This document shows, piece after piece, positions 31,129 through 41,484 of a stretch of DNA of 64,000 nucleotides. The stretch is from Tridacna crocea (lineage: Eukaryota > Mollusca > Bivalvia > Cardiida > Cardiidae), in contig OX031065.1 in NCBI GenBank assembly GCA_943736015.1, forward strand, positions 45,858,992 to 45,922,991, given 5' to 3'. Made by a program: the position numbers and the translations under genes. The notes below the pieces were generated by a model. It saw nothing but the letters and a program-made list of their open reading frames with translations, ran no database searches and was not told the DNA's origin. The first letter of the stretch is position 1, and each line of letters opens with the position of its first letter.

Positions 31129-32628
31129 AAATGAGTTAAGGTTGAGAAAGTGAGACAAATAACGGACAGTGGGACAAATCAGCACGTCTGCCCCCTTTTT
31201 ACACGGGTCACTCGAAATACTTTGGTAAAAGGTTGATTAGCTGTTTAGTGTCTTCAGAAAGACAGGGACAGTCCATTTAGTGATTTTAAAGTACTATTAT
31301 CAAACATCCTTGTTGCACTTTCAGGCATGTACCTATTGACGAATAACTTATGTTATCGATCATGAACAAAAGAAACGTGGCTTCAGATCAAAATTCAGAC
31401 CTTCCAATCCATAACTTCTTTTAAGCTTCATTTTGAGTATAAAAAATATGTATCTAATGAAGTCTTACCAAAAAAGAAAAATGGGTGAAGGGTTAAATCG
31501 GTGTTCCTCTCATCTCAGTATCGCACTGCAGAGTGGGTGACCTTTAGAACAGCTGCAATATACTTGCTTCTTACAAATTAGCACACACGTGTCACATTAA
31601 ATTGACTCTTCTTATCTTTTGTTTCATATTAATTTACCCCTTTGGTTATCATTAGTGGTCAGGATTATGAATTTTATACAGGTATCAGAGGCTTAGTCCG
31701 TTCTTAGTCTCTACATGCTCTTTATTTATTCAAATACGATTTTATAAAATGCATATTTTGTCTGTTTGTGATTTTCTTTTTCAAAGGCAATATAATGAAA
31801 TATGTTTGAATTGTGTTCGAATTGATTTCTATAGATTTCTTGCTATGTCATTTTCTTTTCAGTTATGAATTTGTCAAAATTTAAAGGATTTGCGAACGGG
31901 ACATACGGCATTTGTTACTGAAATAATGCTTTGATTGTCCGGTGTCACGTGATACTGCTGGTGCGCCACTTACGATAAAATGGAAATATCGCTTACCGTC
32001 TATTGATTGTAATGTTGGAAATTGAATGTAAAAGGCTAGAGATATTTCATAATTGTAGTTCTAAGGAACAAACTTAATTTTGTTCGATATATCAACAGGA
32101 TTTTTCTCTGTATTCGTCATGCATCCTACTGTCAAGGGGCGTTACTCCTGCTTCTTCCTCATGATCAAAAGGAGACCACTAATACAAAAATAAACCAAAC
32201 TTTGTCATGAATACTCTCCCTTCAACCGAAAAGGTATTCATTTGCTTAGTGGGTTGACTTTTAAGCCAGTATCTGAACAATATGTCTCTGTTTCTTTCAA
32301 ACTATTAATTCCACACATGGATTTCCTTGACAAATACCACTTCAGCGTTTTCAACGCTTTGATTACATCTTAGAATTATAATTTATAAATCTAAATCCAC
32401 TATATTCTCATTACAAATGGAAATGATAATTACCTCCCTGTTCTGAAAACTAACAAAAGTATCAACAGATAATTTCAAGATAGACATCAAAGGAATTTTT
32501 GGTTGGTTAAAATGGGCAAAAGTATTATATCTGTATAATTCGTATTTATCAACTACAAAAAAAAAATTCCTGCTGCTCTAGAAGTGTTATGGGTCTACTA
32601 TCTTAATTCCTCTGGTAGCGAATCAACC

Positions 32629-32790
32629 TTTTATCAAACAGTGCCGTGTTTTACCAATTTTGTGATAGACTGGAGTTTAAAAACACAGTAGGAAAAAGGG
32701 AGAAAATGATAATAGCTATAGGATTTTCTCCTTTCCTGACAATGTTTTTTTTTTATCCTGTAGAAGATATTTCCTATCATATAAATAATA
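32629..32790 (-). mobile_element. Family A relic
   Basis: CCTTTTATCAAACAGTGCC and degenerate hairpin arms (AAAAACACAGTAGGAAAAAG / TTTTCTCCTTTCCTGACAAT) remain. Confidence 0.55.
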
Positions 32791-32799
32791 AACAACATT

Positions 32800-32960
32800 T
32801 AGCATAACAAAGAAACAAATGAATAAATGCATGGCAGAAATAAGGATCGGAGCGGGATTCGAACTCCGAACTCCCGGACGCAAAGCCAATACCCTAACCA
32901 CTGAGCCAAAGAGCTATCTCCCTGACGCAGTAGCCAGGTATTGTATTTAAATCGGGAGTA
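32800..32960 (-). mobile_element. tRNA-derived SINE
   Basis: The minus strand has a tRNA-like head (32921-32844) with TTTGGCTCAGTGGTTAGGG and GAGTTCGAATCCCG. The anticodon arm is irregular. The head resembles that at 50527-50612. Confidence 0.6.
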
Positions 32961-33060
32961 TGCCATGCAGGAAGGAGTGGTCTCTCGTAACAAATAATAA
33001 ATAACATTTAGCGTTTTCTTTGATGTCTACAGAAGATTTCAATAATTTGCCTGCATCACT

Positions 33061-33307
33061 AGTAAAGGGGCATTCGAACTTTTGCGTAAAGTGTCGTCTC
33101 GGATCAGCCTGCGCGAATCCGCGCAGGCTGATCCGAGACGACACTTTACGACTACATTAGATTTTATTCTAAAGTAGACTTACGCAAAACAGAATATTAC
33201 ATAAAAAACGGAAAGTGTCGTCCCGGATCAGCATTCGCGGACTATGCAGGCTGATTCGAGACGACACTTTTTTCATATGACGGAATGCCCCTGTTCGCCC
33301 TTTGCCA
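33061..33307. mobile_element. Family E element
   Basis: It has two palindromic blocks. The first is perfect (GTGTCGTCTCGGATCAGCC ... GGCTGATCCGAGACGACAC). Terminal repeats are diverged (AAAGGGGCATTCGAAC / GGAATGCCCCTGTTCG). Confidence 0.85.
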
Positions 33308-33689
33308 TAATGATTCTGAAATTGTGTTGCCTTTAAGCGTCAAATTATTAAGGGTCGAGGAAAACAAGGTACGAATGAAACTTGAGCACAGAAATTTACA
33401 CCATGTCATATGACTTGCAAAAGTAAAAACTTGTCATTGCAAAATATAAAATGCAAAATTATGAATTTCACTATTAACTTTTTTGCCAGAAATTTCATAA
33501 TTACTTTTTTTTGCCAGATAGATGAACGCTTTATTCCCAAGATCAGATTGCAGAGAGCATGTCAGTGATCGGAATGCACAGACCGACCGGTCCTATCTTG
33601 GATTTACATTTACTGCACAAAGAACCATGGTTATAACTGACACTTTTTAGATTTTATCTTTACCACGACAAAATTTGAAACTCATTTGT

Positions 33690-33872
33690 TACCAAATTCA
33701 AAGCACAACAGACCATGAATTATCTGTAACTAGCAATATTACATTTGCCTGAGAAAAGCATGGAAAACATTGTAGGAGAAGGAAAAATGATGGTTATGAT
33801 GGTTATCAACAATTTCTTCATGATGTTTTCAAAAGGCATATTTCTGAGGGTCATTAAATACAGTATTGTTTT
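33690..33872 (+). mobile_element. Family A relic
   Basis: ACGACAAAATTTGAAACTC and a decayed hairpin (GGAAAACATTGTAGGAGAAG / CATGATGTTTTCAAAAGGC) lie directly left of a B element. Confidence 0.55.
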
Positions 33873-33876
33873 TTAA

Positions 33877-34099
33877 CCCTTTACCCCGATAAGGCATTTC
33901 CATGGTATCTCTAATTGACCCTTAATAACAGCAAGGATGAAGCCGTTTTTTATGTGTATATGACACCTTTTGATAGCATAGAAAACATTGTGGCAAAAGG
34001 TGAAATTGCTCGTCACGAGCAATTTCACCTTTTGCCACAATGTTTCCAAAAGGCTCCTACAAGCAATGCGTAGAAATGAGTATCTATGGAGTAAAGGGA
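33877..34099 (+). mobile_element. Family B MITE
   Basis: 223 bp, TTAA 33873-33876 and 34100-34103, with a perfect hairpin. Confidence 0.95.
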
Positions 34100-34189
34100 T
34101 TAAGGGGTTTCAAATTATATCAAATTAAAACTTGCAAAGGGGTAGGGAACGCAAACAAGCATTTATATGTCGTACAGTACGGCATGCAC

Positions 34190-34430
34190 CATGCAAGAAG
34201 GGACATTTTGGACATTTGCGTAAGCTTCGTCTCGGATCAGCCTGCGCAGTTTGCAGAGGCTAATCCAAAACGACGCTCTCTGTGTCTATGTAATTTTCTG
34301 TTTTGCGTGCGCAAGTTTACTATAGCACAAAATTAAATGAAGTCGTAAAGTGCCGTCTCGGATTAGCCTGCGCGGATTGCGCAGGCTGATTCGAGACGAC
34401 ACTTTACGCCCTTTTCGCGTGTTATAAGCC
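34190..34430. mobile_element. Family E element
   Basis: It has E palindromic blocks with TAGCACAAAATTAAATGAAG between them and ends in TTTTCGCGTGTTATAAGCC. Confidence 0.8.
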
Positions 34431-34454
34431 AGTTATATTAGAGCAGAGATTGCG

Positions 34455-34716
34455 AACAGCGATTACAGGTTGTGGGTTCGAGTCCCCGGCTGGCCAGCTA
34501 AAATAAATTATTATAGTCTTTCGGATGAGACATTAAACCGAGGTCCTGTGTGACCGTGCTATACACCGAGCACGTTAAAGAACCGGGCGGAATTCTTAGT
34601 AGTTTCGTCCTTACGTATCCTTGCACTATCCCCTGTAACAACTAACTGTCTTCTGGGGGTGTCGCTCAGATGGGCAACCGGTAGCGACGATAAATAAACG
34701 AAAATAATCAATCAAA
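34455..34716 (+). mobile_element. SINE with a conserved body (partial head)
   Basis: The box B-like GGTTGTGGGTTCGAGTCCCC is followed by TTTCGGATGAGACATTAAAC, CGAGGTCCTGTGTGACC and ACGTTAAAGAACCGGGCG, ending ATAAATAAACGAAAATAATC. The first part of the tRNA head is lost. Confidence 0.65.
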
Positions 34717-34999
34717 CAGCGATTACATGAATTGTCAAACGTAACCGTCTATAGATCATCGGTTACAATATACCCTAAATAACTGCACGTTATAGGCAGA
34801 AACTCAATACTTCACTTTTACAGTGCAGTACAATGATGACAGTATCTCGTGGTAAGTGTACACCATAAAGTTTTTAGGTAGATATATAACTGAGCCTTCT
34901 TCTGGCAAAAGGAGGCTTATTGCAATATTGTAATACCTTGTAATAAGCAAGACAACACGTAATCAGATCACGAAAATTCCTTTTGCAGTATAGTCATAC

Positions 35000-35301
35000 T
35001 GATTGTCTCTTGGCTAGATGGCATTCTACAAGTACACACCTAACAAATTTAGGCATTCTGGGTACAGAAGCGGGCGAATTTTACATAATAACAAGCTACT
35101 TGGTGCGATTCATTCAACTATGATCGGCTAGCATGTATCGTATGCATCTGCCATTTATCAAAACAGTCCATACATGCCTTGGTAATAGGCCAATGGATTC
35201 GGTATGAGCCTACTTTTTCTAAGTATTCGGGGGGATAGGTGATGCGTCATATATAGCAGACAGGTCGAGTTTTCCAAGAATATGACATGCGCAGACAACA
35301 G
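35000..35301 (-). mobile_element. Family G element, copy 4, diverged
   Basis: Inverted orientation: GCTAGATGGCATTCTACAAG on the left, TATGACATGCGCAGACAAC on the right. It is shorter and more diverged than the other copies, with no clear target duplication. Confidence 0.8.
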
Positions 35302-35304
35302 GAT

Positions 35305-35485
35305 AAGACTTTATTAAACAGAGGTCCTTTGTGACCGTCTTAAACCGAGAAAATTATTGAAAACACCAAACATAACTTAGGATGGGTTCCGTCCTGTATT
35401 CCACCATATTCGCCGTAACAAAAACCAGAGGCCGGAACTGGGCAACCGGGGACGACAATAAATAAACGGAAACCAGGCTATCAAT
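35305..35485 (+). mobile_element. Decayed SINE, same body as 34455
   Basis: AGAGGTCCTTTGTGACCGTC, AAAACCAGAGGCCGGAAC and GACGACAATAAATAAACGG parallel the copy at 34455-34716. Confidence 0.6.
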
Positions 35486-35502
35486 TCCGCGCTAAAAAAA
35501 CT

Positions 35503-35723
35503 CTTTACCAAACAACGTAATCTTAGACTTGTTTTTACTGAAACCATTTGGAGACGACAGAATTAGTGTGACTGAAAAATTTAAATTTAATTTGGAAAGA
35601 GTAGAAAACATTGGAAGAAAAGGAGAAAATGCTGGTTACCAGCATTTTCTCCTTTTCTAACAACGTTTTCCAAAGGCATTTTTTTTTCAGAGTTGTTTAA
35701 AGTCGGGAATGTGTGGTAATGAA
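35503..35723 (+). mobile_element. Family A MITE
   Basis: Ends are CTCTTTACCAAACAACG and GTGTGGTAATGA, with an intact hairpin. The TTAA flanks are mutated (AAAA / ACTAATTA). Confidence 0.85.
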
Positions 35724-35734
35724 CTAATTATCAT

Positions 35735-35819
35735 ATATCGTCGGTTTGCTTCCAAAACCTCGTAACGACAGCTTGTTTCAAGCTGTAGTTAGGAGGTTTT
35801 GGAAGCAAACCGACGATAT
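35735..35819. repeat. 85-bp palindrome K, copy 2
   Basis: ATATCGTCGGTTTGCTTCC...GACAGCTTG/TTT/CAAGCTGTAG...GCAAACCGACGATAT. Flanks differ from copy 1, so this is a dispersed unit rather than part of a larger repeat. Confidence 0.9.
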
Positions 35820-36026
35820 GTCAAGGCTGCACCAGCAAGTGGTATTATGTTTCATCAAGTAATCCAATCTTTTATAATCAAAAGGTGAAGCGGTTTTCTT
35901 TTCATTTTTTTCACGAGAAATACAATATCTGAACTCTCCAAACCTTGACCTGATTTCGTGTAAAACCAGGGACCGTAATCAAACTGTTCCCAATTCTGTC
36001 CTTGTTTTGTGGAATATGCACCAACA

Positions 36027-36377
36027 CGTTGTCTGCGCATGTCATATTCTTCGACGATTCGACCTGTCTGCTATGACGCATCACTCCCCTCAATACTGGT
36101 GGGAGGGGGGGGGGGTGTAGAAATACGTAGCAATGGCGAAAATGGCTTTTATCAATACGTTTGAAGAAATCAGGCCTGTCTTAACTCTAGATTTCCTTAA
36201 ACTGCTGATCATAGCTGAATGAATCGCTGCAATTATAGCCTTTTTTCGCCTAAACGTTTATTTTAGTTTGAAATCCCAAGTAAGGGTTGTCGCGTAAAAA
36301 GTAGTCCGGTTCTGTTCCAAGAATGCCCAAATTATATAGATGCGTATTTGTAGAATGCCATCTAGAGGAAGATAATG
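36027..36377 (+). mobile_element. Family G element, copy 5
   Basis: 351 bp from CGTTGTCTGCGCATGTCATA to GAGGAAGATAATG, with a GGGGGGG insertion near 36100. The target duplication is not convincing. Confidence 0.85.
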
Positions 36378-36446
36378 AAACGTAACAACGGTGTATTGAA
36401 TACAACAGACTTTCTACAAGGGTCTGTCAGATGAAAGGAACTTTAA

Positions 36447-37216
36447 GGTAACACAACCCTTATGTTTCTAGAGCAACATAGAACAAAAGTTTAGTTCATA
36501 AATAAGGATTTTTACTGATACAATACTTTAGGAAATACATGTATTATCCGACCAGAAATTCCTTTGATGTCTATCTTGAAATTATAAATTTTGTTGATAT
36601 TTCTTTTTTAGTTTACTGAAAAGGGAAGTAATTATTATCTCCCTTTGTAATGACAATATATTGGTTTTAGATTTGTAATTGATAATTCTAAAAAAAGGAA
36701 GGGAAAAGAAAGAAAGGGAAAAATTGTCTCGGTCAGAGTAGTACAATAATACTCATATTTAAGGTTGTACCATTCTAATGAAAAACAGTTATTTCCACAA
36801 TATTATCATCCTGAAAAATATGCTTTGGTTGAAAATGAGTATTATTGTAATGCTTTGATCGAGCCACTTTTTTTCAATTTTTTCCTCATGAGTATTATCA
36901 TTTACAAATCTAAACCCGCTCTATTCTCAATACAAAATAATTACCTCCCTTTTCAGAAAACTAACAAAAATATCATCATATAATTTCAAGATAGACAACA
37001 AATGAATTTCTGGTCGGCTAGAAATGTGCAAAAATATTATATCAGGATAAATCCTTATTATCATTATTATTATTATTATTATTATTATATCAACCAATAA
37101 GAAATTTTATCCCATGTTGCATTAGAAGCGTTAGGATGGCAATACCTTAATTGCAACAAATTTTGTAAGATAATATTACAGTGAAAATAGCTGTTTTCCG
37201 TTAGAGGTTTGATACC
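36447..37216. mobile_element. Two family I copies, head to head
   Basis: The first copy (36447-36768) starts after TTAA 36443-36446. The second lies in opposite orientation and ends GGTTTGATACC at TTAA 37217-37220. The junction is near GGTTGTACCATTCTAATG. Confidence 0.7.
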
Positions 37217-37220
37217 TTAA

Positions 37221-37754
37221 CCCTTTACCAAATAATCCCTGGTTTTCACGACACTGAGAAAGAAGTCTTTTGAAAACATTGTTGGAAAAGAAGAAAATGC
37301 TGGCGACCAGCATTTTCTTCTTTTTCCACAATGTTTTCTACCTTGCTGGAAATACGTTTAATTATAAAATAAACACAAGCTTTGGGCCCCCTTTTGTCGG
37401 AGCATGGTTCAGATACATTCTTGGTCTGGGTTCGGGCCCATTTGGCGGGATGAGAGCTGCAACGACTTCATCCCGGGACTTTTTATTAGTTGTTTACGTG
37501 ACGTCAACGTTACCTTGACGTTGCGTAAACAACTGAACATTACTGCAGACATTTTATCACAGGATCACACTTGAAGAAGGCGGTTGTACCGCCGAAAGCT
37601 TGTGTTTATTTTATAATTAAACGTTACATATCTCAAGAAGAGGTTATAGCATGGTTTGCTGGAAATAGATTTCAATTTTTGAGTTACGTTTATTTTGTCC
37701 TCTGCAAGTGCTTTCAAGTTGGACTGGCCTAAACTTTTCTTGTTTGATAAAGAG
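37221..37754 (-). mobile_element. Family A MITE split by an insertion
   Basis: TTAA 37217-37220 and 37755-37758. The hairpin is complete on the left. The right interior resumes at 37656 with TTTCAATTTTTGAGTTACG. Its left target site is the terminal TTAA of a family I element. Confidence 0.9.
37355..37655. mobile_element. 301-bp retroposon-like insert with 30-bp inverted repeats
   Basis: TTGCTGGAAATA is duplicated at 37343-37354 and 37656-37667. Inside, CGTTTAATTATAAAATAAAC..ACAAGCTTT near the left and its exact complement ending at about 37624 form a perfect 30-bp inverted repeat. A third block (GTTGTTTACGTGACGTCAAC / GTTGCGTAAACAAC) is a palindrome, and GAAGAAGGCGGTTGTACCGC precedes CGAAAGCTTG. 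Confidence 0.8.
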
Positions 37755-37829
37755 TTAAATAAAAGCTGAATCGGCAGAATTGTCTACATCAGAAAACCAA
37801 GGGAGCAGACAACTCGTAGGGTAAGTGCA

Positions 37830-38158
37830 GTGGAGCGACTGTGTTATAAAACTTAAAGTAACAATAAAGGCAAAAAAAAACTAGGCGGGTGTTTAAGTGC
37901 ATTTGAATTTGTATCATACTATTCAAAAGTACGCAAATTACTGCGAAGATGACAATCTGTCATTGTGCAGTCGGTCCAACTGTTAGTCATTGACAGATAA
38001 ATTATTTTCAAAACTTGGTCAAAACCTGCCAGGTCGCTGCGCCCCTTTTTTTTTTTTAAATTTTTGCCTGATTTTAAAATTCTTTTTTCTACCTTCGGCT
38101 AACATATGGCCCGACCATGTAAAAATGGACCTCCATCTCCACTACTATTTTCCATGAT
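37830..38158 (+). repeat. Dispersed repeat P, copy 2
   Basis: Collinear with 2500-2805 (see that entry). It ends with GGCCCGACCATGTAAAAATG and CCATGATTT immediately before an A element. Confidence 0.6.
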
Positions 38159-38163
38159 TTTAA

Positions 38164-38384
38164 CTCATTACCAAACGACAAAATTTTAGGTTTGCCCAAA
38201 TCGAAGACATTTGCAGACGACAAAATAAAAGTGACGGAAAAATTGAAATTTGGTTTGTGAAAGGTAGAAAACATTGTGGGAAAAGGAGAAAATGCTGGTA
38301 TCCAGCATTTTCTCCTTTTCCCACAATGTTTTCTAAAGGCGTCCTTCTCAAGGGTGTCAAAGGTAGGGATTGTGTGGTAATGGG
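38164..38384 (+). mobile_element. Family A MITE
   Basis: 221 bp, TTAA 38160-38163 and 38385-38388, with an intact hairpin (centre GCTGGTATCCAGC). Confidence 0.96.
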
Positions 38385-38440
38385 TTAAATAGTGTGATCT
38401 AAATTTAAATTTATTATAACACCCGGTTTGGTATTTTGAC

Positions 38441-38735
38441 CTTATTTCATGCTTTCCGGTAGGATATCGAGAAATAGCAGTGAAAATATTTTTCGATATT
38501 ACACTGGTACCACCAGTGAAAATACCGATTTTCTCGTTCTTGTTGCCTAGGTAAATTGCGCGTGCCTCACAACCAGATGGGAAATATGACGTCATATACC
38601 TTAAATTTCTCGCGCTTGACGTAATATTGTAATGCGTTGCTACGCGGGAGGGGTACGCCATGGGGAATAACGGAAAAGAACCGTACTGGATTTTGATAAA
38701 GCTCCTCCCAGAAAGGCTTAAAAGCATGAAATAAA
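38441..38735. mobile_element. Family J element with TIRs
   Basis: TTATTTCATGCTTTCC on the left and AAAAGCATGAAATAA on the right are inverted. Body landmarks are GTTGCCTAGGTAAATTGCGC, ATATGACGTCATATACC and GCGGGAGGGGTACGCCA. Inverted copies are at 47500-47795 and 49945-50270. Confidence 0.85.
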
Positions 38736-38936
38736 TAGAATATTTGATTTTTTTCGGTTAAAGACAAATATCCTCTATTTCACTGGGCCTTATAGCCATG
38801 TTCTGGCAACAAGGGGACTTGGAGCTTCTCCACCATGCGAGACATAAGATAGTTTTAGATCCCTAAAAACCAACTTTGTCTGAATCATGCGGTAGATTGG
38901 TCCTCTAAGCTACAGATAATTGCCCTGGAGCAAAGC

Positions 38937-39003
38937 AAAAAGTTTCGGCTCGGGTCAGCCTGTGCGGACTGTGAAGGCTGACCTGGGTCGATGCTTTTGC
39001 AGA
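38937..39003 (+). mobile_element. Family D core
   Basis: TCGGCTCGGGTCAGCCTGTG and its partner GCTGACCTGGGTCGATGC remain; the outer parts are missing. Confidence 0.65.
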
Positions 39004-39017
39004 TACATTAATTTTAA

Positions 39018-39202
39018 CCCTTTACTCCATGCATACTCATTTCTACGCATTGCTTGTAGGAGACTTTGGAAAACTTTGTGGCAAAAGGTGAAATTTTCCG
39101 CTCAATAAGATAGTTGTATCCTCATTTGTCCATATTTTTGACATCATATCTTTATTCGCTATTAAAATGGATGAGCCTTAAATTGGCATATCAGGTAAAA
39201 GG
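39018..39202 (-). mobile_element. Family B-related MITE, hairpin deleted
   Basis: TTAA 39014-39017 and 39203-39206. B-type left end CCCTTTACTCCATGCATAC; the hairpin stops after GGTGAAATT. The right half matches the left half of 22250-22466. Confidence 0.85.
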
Positions 39203-39462
39203 TTAAAATAAGCTTTACCCGTATACGCTGTATCAAAATAATCGACGGAAGTAGAAGAAGTTATAAAGAACCCTTTTATTGATCAAAAGCGACAGATTAT
39301 GAAGCTAACCAAAATTATGGAAGAAAGGAAAGGTTCCCATAGACACAAACATGTTTACCGAAACATGACACGGTGCTCTTTCGGTGATAATTATATTGAC
39401 ATGCATTACTACCCAGGGATGACGAGTTATTGAAAAAACATGGTGTTGGAATGTTATTTTAA

Positions 39463-39669
39463 ACCCTTTGGCTACTAAGAGCGACTCACTGACCTCATTC
39501 GGACAGTTTAGATCAAAGATCAGACTGCACGTTTTGTGTAGTCTGATCTTTGATCCATACTGTCCGATGAGGAGATATTTTTCACTGAAAAAAAATTTTA
39601 GAAATCGCAATACTGTTGTTTCTAATGTCGAATTGAAAATTCGATTTTAGTTTTATAGCAGGGTAAGGG
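39463..39669 (+). mobile_element. Family F element, complete
   Basis: TTAA 39459-39462 and 39670-39673. It runs ACCCTTTGGCTACTAAGAGC, palindrome GATCAAAGATCAGACTGCAC / GTAGTCTGATCTTTGATCC, then CGATGAGGAGATA and TTTATAGCAGGGTAAGGG. This copy shows that F is also a TTAA element. Confidence 0.85.
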
Positions 39670-39764
39670 TTAAAATTTGTAATGTGTAAATAGGAAAATG
39701 CACTTGCAAACATTTTCGTGCATGTAAAAACATGGTGTCACTTATCCGAAACGAAACTGTCCTT

Positions 39765-39915
39765 TTGTAATTTTCTGTTTTGCGCTAGTCTATTGTAGAA
39801 CAAAATCCAATGTAGTCGTAAATCGCCGTCTCAGATAAGCCTGAGAGGACAGCACAGGCTGATCCGAGACGACACTCTGGGCAAATGTCCGAATTTCCCT
39901 TTTCGAATTTTGCAA
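39765..39915. mobile_element. Family E element, partial
   Basis: GTAGAACAAAATCCAATGTA and the second palindromic block (CGTCTCAGATAAGCCTGAG) remain. Confidence 0.65.
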
Positions 39916-40020
39916 GCCATAATTATATATGTAACTTGTACTACATGTGGTAAAAAAACTCACAAAGTCATTATTTCTCTAAAATTTTCGATCAAAAAGC
40001 TAAAATATATAATTATTATA

Positions 40021-40683
40021 CAGTCAGACATAAGTTAAGCATCACAAGATCAAATTCAGTCATAATTTCTTCATCTTCGCCAGCCAAGGTTACGATCGCT
40101 ACGTGGATCTTACCTTGGCTGATTGAGCCCGATTGCGAGATTCCTGCGATGCGCCCTCTATTGGATGTTGGTAATTACCCCCCTTTACATCAAATTTCTA
40201 AAAGCCAATGAAATATCGTTTTACAAACCGCTTACGAATACACATCAAATGATAGCAGACATCCACGTGGATTTCCATGTTTACCTTCTATTCGAAAGGT
40301 AGCGACGTTGTTCTATTTTTTATTAAAGATGAAATGCTACGGGCGATTTCATTAGTTGCAGTTAGAGCTGGCTACATCCAATAGAAAAGCGTATCGGGGG
40401 AATGTAAAAATCAAGCTCGATCCGCCAAGGGTAGAGTAACGTAGTGAATCGTCAGCCTTGGCTTGCGAAGATGTAATTTCTTTTAATGTATAACCTTTTA
40501 TTTGGTATATTTTCAAGCTATGCAAGGACCACGGGTCATTGATGAGCCAAAATGAAGGGATGGCTACGAGAAAACTTTCCGTAGCCCAGAAATGGCAAAT
40601 TGTGGGCATAAGTAATGCTGGTCTAAGCACATGGGCTAATAGCGGCTGGTCAGTTTTGGTGATACTTAACTTATGTCTGACTG
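40021..40683. mobile_element. Tc1/mariner-like non-autonomous element
   Basis: CAGTCAGACATAAGTTAAGC on the left is matched by CTTAACTTATGTCTGACTG on the right, flanked by TA (40019-40020, 40684-40685). CAGT ends with TA duplication are typical of Tc1/mariner. It carries no transposase frame. A family R element is inserted inside (40072-40473). Confidence 0.8.
40072..40473. mobile_element. Family R element, copy 1
   Basis: 402 bp with a perfect 9-bp target duplication TAATTTCTT (40063-40071, 40474-40482). TIRs are CATCTTCGCCAGCCAAGG / CCTTGGCTTGCGAAGATG. The 9-bp duplication and long TIR suggest a Mutator-like element. Confidence 0.9.
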
Positions 40684-40789
40684 TATAGAAATATCCAAAT
40701 ATAGGTAAAAGCCGCAAAGTGAATTTTGACCGTAAGACCTATTTCTGCAGTCAAAGACAGATCGGTGTTACAAATGGACAAAAAATGAA

Positions 40790-41241
40790 AGGTTCTGCAG
40801 CCCTTTGGTGTTCATGGTTGCGAGGAAGTGCGTATGCCCCGTGTCCATAAAGTCCCGACTTCGATTTCCGGGAACATATGTCAACTTTGTAAGTGTTAAA
40901 TGGGACTGGTATTCGCCGGGAGTACTGACATAGTACCCAGAAAGCAGAATTGAGAGAGATTAGTAAGAGTTATCAAAACATTCGTTTTAACCCATTACCA
41001 CACAATCCCTACTTTCGACACCCCTGAGAAAGAAGCCTTTTGAAAACACTGTAAGAAAAGGAGAAAATGCTGGTAACCAGCATTTTCTCCTTTTCCCACA
41101 GTGTTTTCTACCCTTCCCAGAACAAATTCCAATTTTTCAGTCACCTTTATTTTGTCGTCTGCAAATGCTTTCAATTTGAACCAGTCTAAAATTTTGTCGT
41201 GTGGTAAAGTTAATCGATATAAAATAAATACGTTTAAACTA
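40790..41241 (+). mobile_element. SINE interrupted by a family A MITE
   Basis: GTACCCAGAAAGCAGAATTG, AGAGAGATTAGTAAGAGTT and (after the MITE) TCGATATAAAATAAATACGT match the 3' half of the intact SINE at 44947-45165. The tRNA head is not preserved. Confidence 0.7.
40991..41209 (-). mobile_element. Family A MITE inside a SINE
   Basis: TTAA 40987-40990 and 41210-41213. The intact SINE at 45 kb shows the uninterrupted sequence across this point. Confidence 0.95.
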
Positions 41242-41256
41242 AAAAAAAAACATTAA

Positions 41257-41484
41257 CCCTTTACCAGACGACAAAATTTTATCCCTCTCTAAATTGAAAG
41301 CATTTTCAACCGACAATTTCAGTTTAGCTCAAATGGTGCAATATTTTATTGATAGGATAGAAAACATTGTGGGAAAATGAGAAAATGCTGGTTACCAGCA
41401 TTTTCTCTTTTTTCCCACAATGTTTTCATAAGGCTTCTTTCTAGTCTAAATAAAAGTCAAAAGTCGTCATTGTGTGGGAAAGGG
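41257..41484 (+). mobile_element. Family A MITE, GGCTCAAATGG subtype
   Basis: TTAA 41253-41256 and 41485-41488, starting CCCTTTACCAGACGAC. Confidence 0.93.

Larger units (their letters stand above)
29702..32002. mobile_element. About 2.3-kb insertion with weak TIRs
   Basis: H sequence stops at GATCGAGGTAAT and resumes at TGATTGTAATGTTGG. The insert's left end (AGACCATTTGCCAAATACC) and the complement of its right end (AGACGGTAAGCGATATTTCC) match partially. It contains a family F element, the 30-kb tandem repeat and decayed A material (30650-30825), and no transposase frame. Confidence 0.45.
28762..32364 (+). mobile_element. Family H Helentron-like element carrying two large insertions
   Basis: The 5' end GTGGTATTTGTCGAAGACAA and 3' CAGCGTTTTCAACGCTTTGA are both present. 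The body is interrupted at 28834-29402 and 29702-32002. Confidence 0.75.
28638..32602 (+). mobile_element. Family I MITE split by a 3.6-kb nested insertion
   Basis: The left part (28638-28761) runs from GGTAGTGGTCCCGTAACAG to CCGACCCACCTTTTCCC. The right part (32365-32602) resumes with AGAATTATAATTTATAAATC and ends GGGTCTACTATC before TTAA 32603-32606. A family H element occupies the gap. Confidence 0.8.

Noticed and set aside
38089..38727. 212-codon minus-strand frame
   Set aside because: Runs through a family A element and a family J element; both are repeats with no protein similarity.
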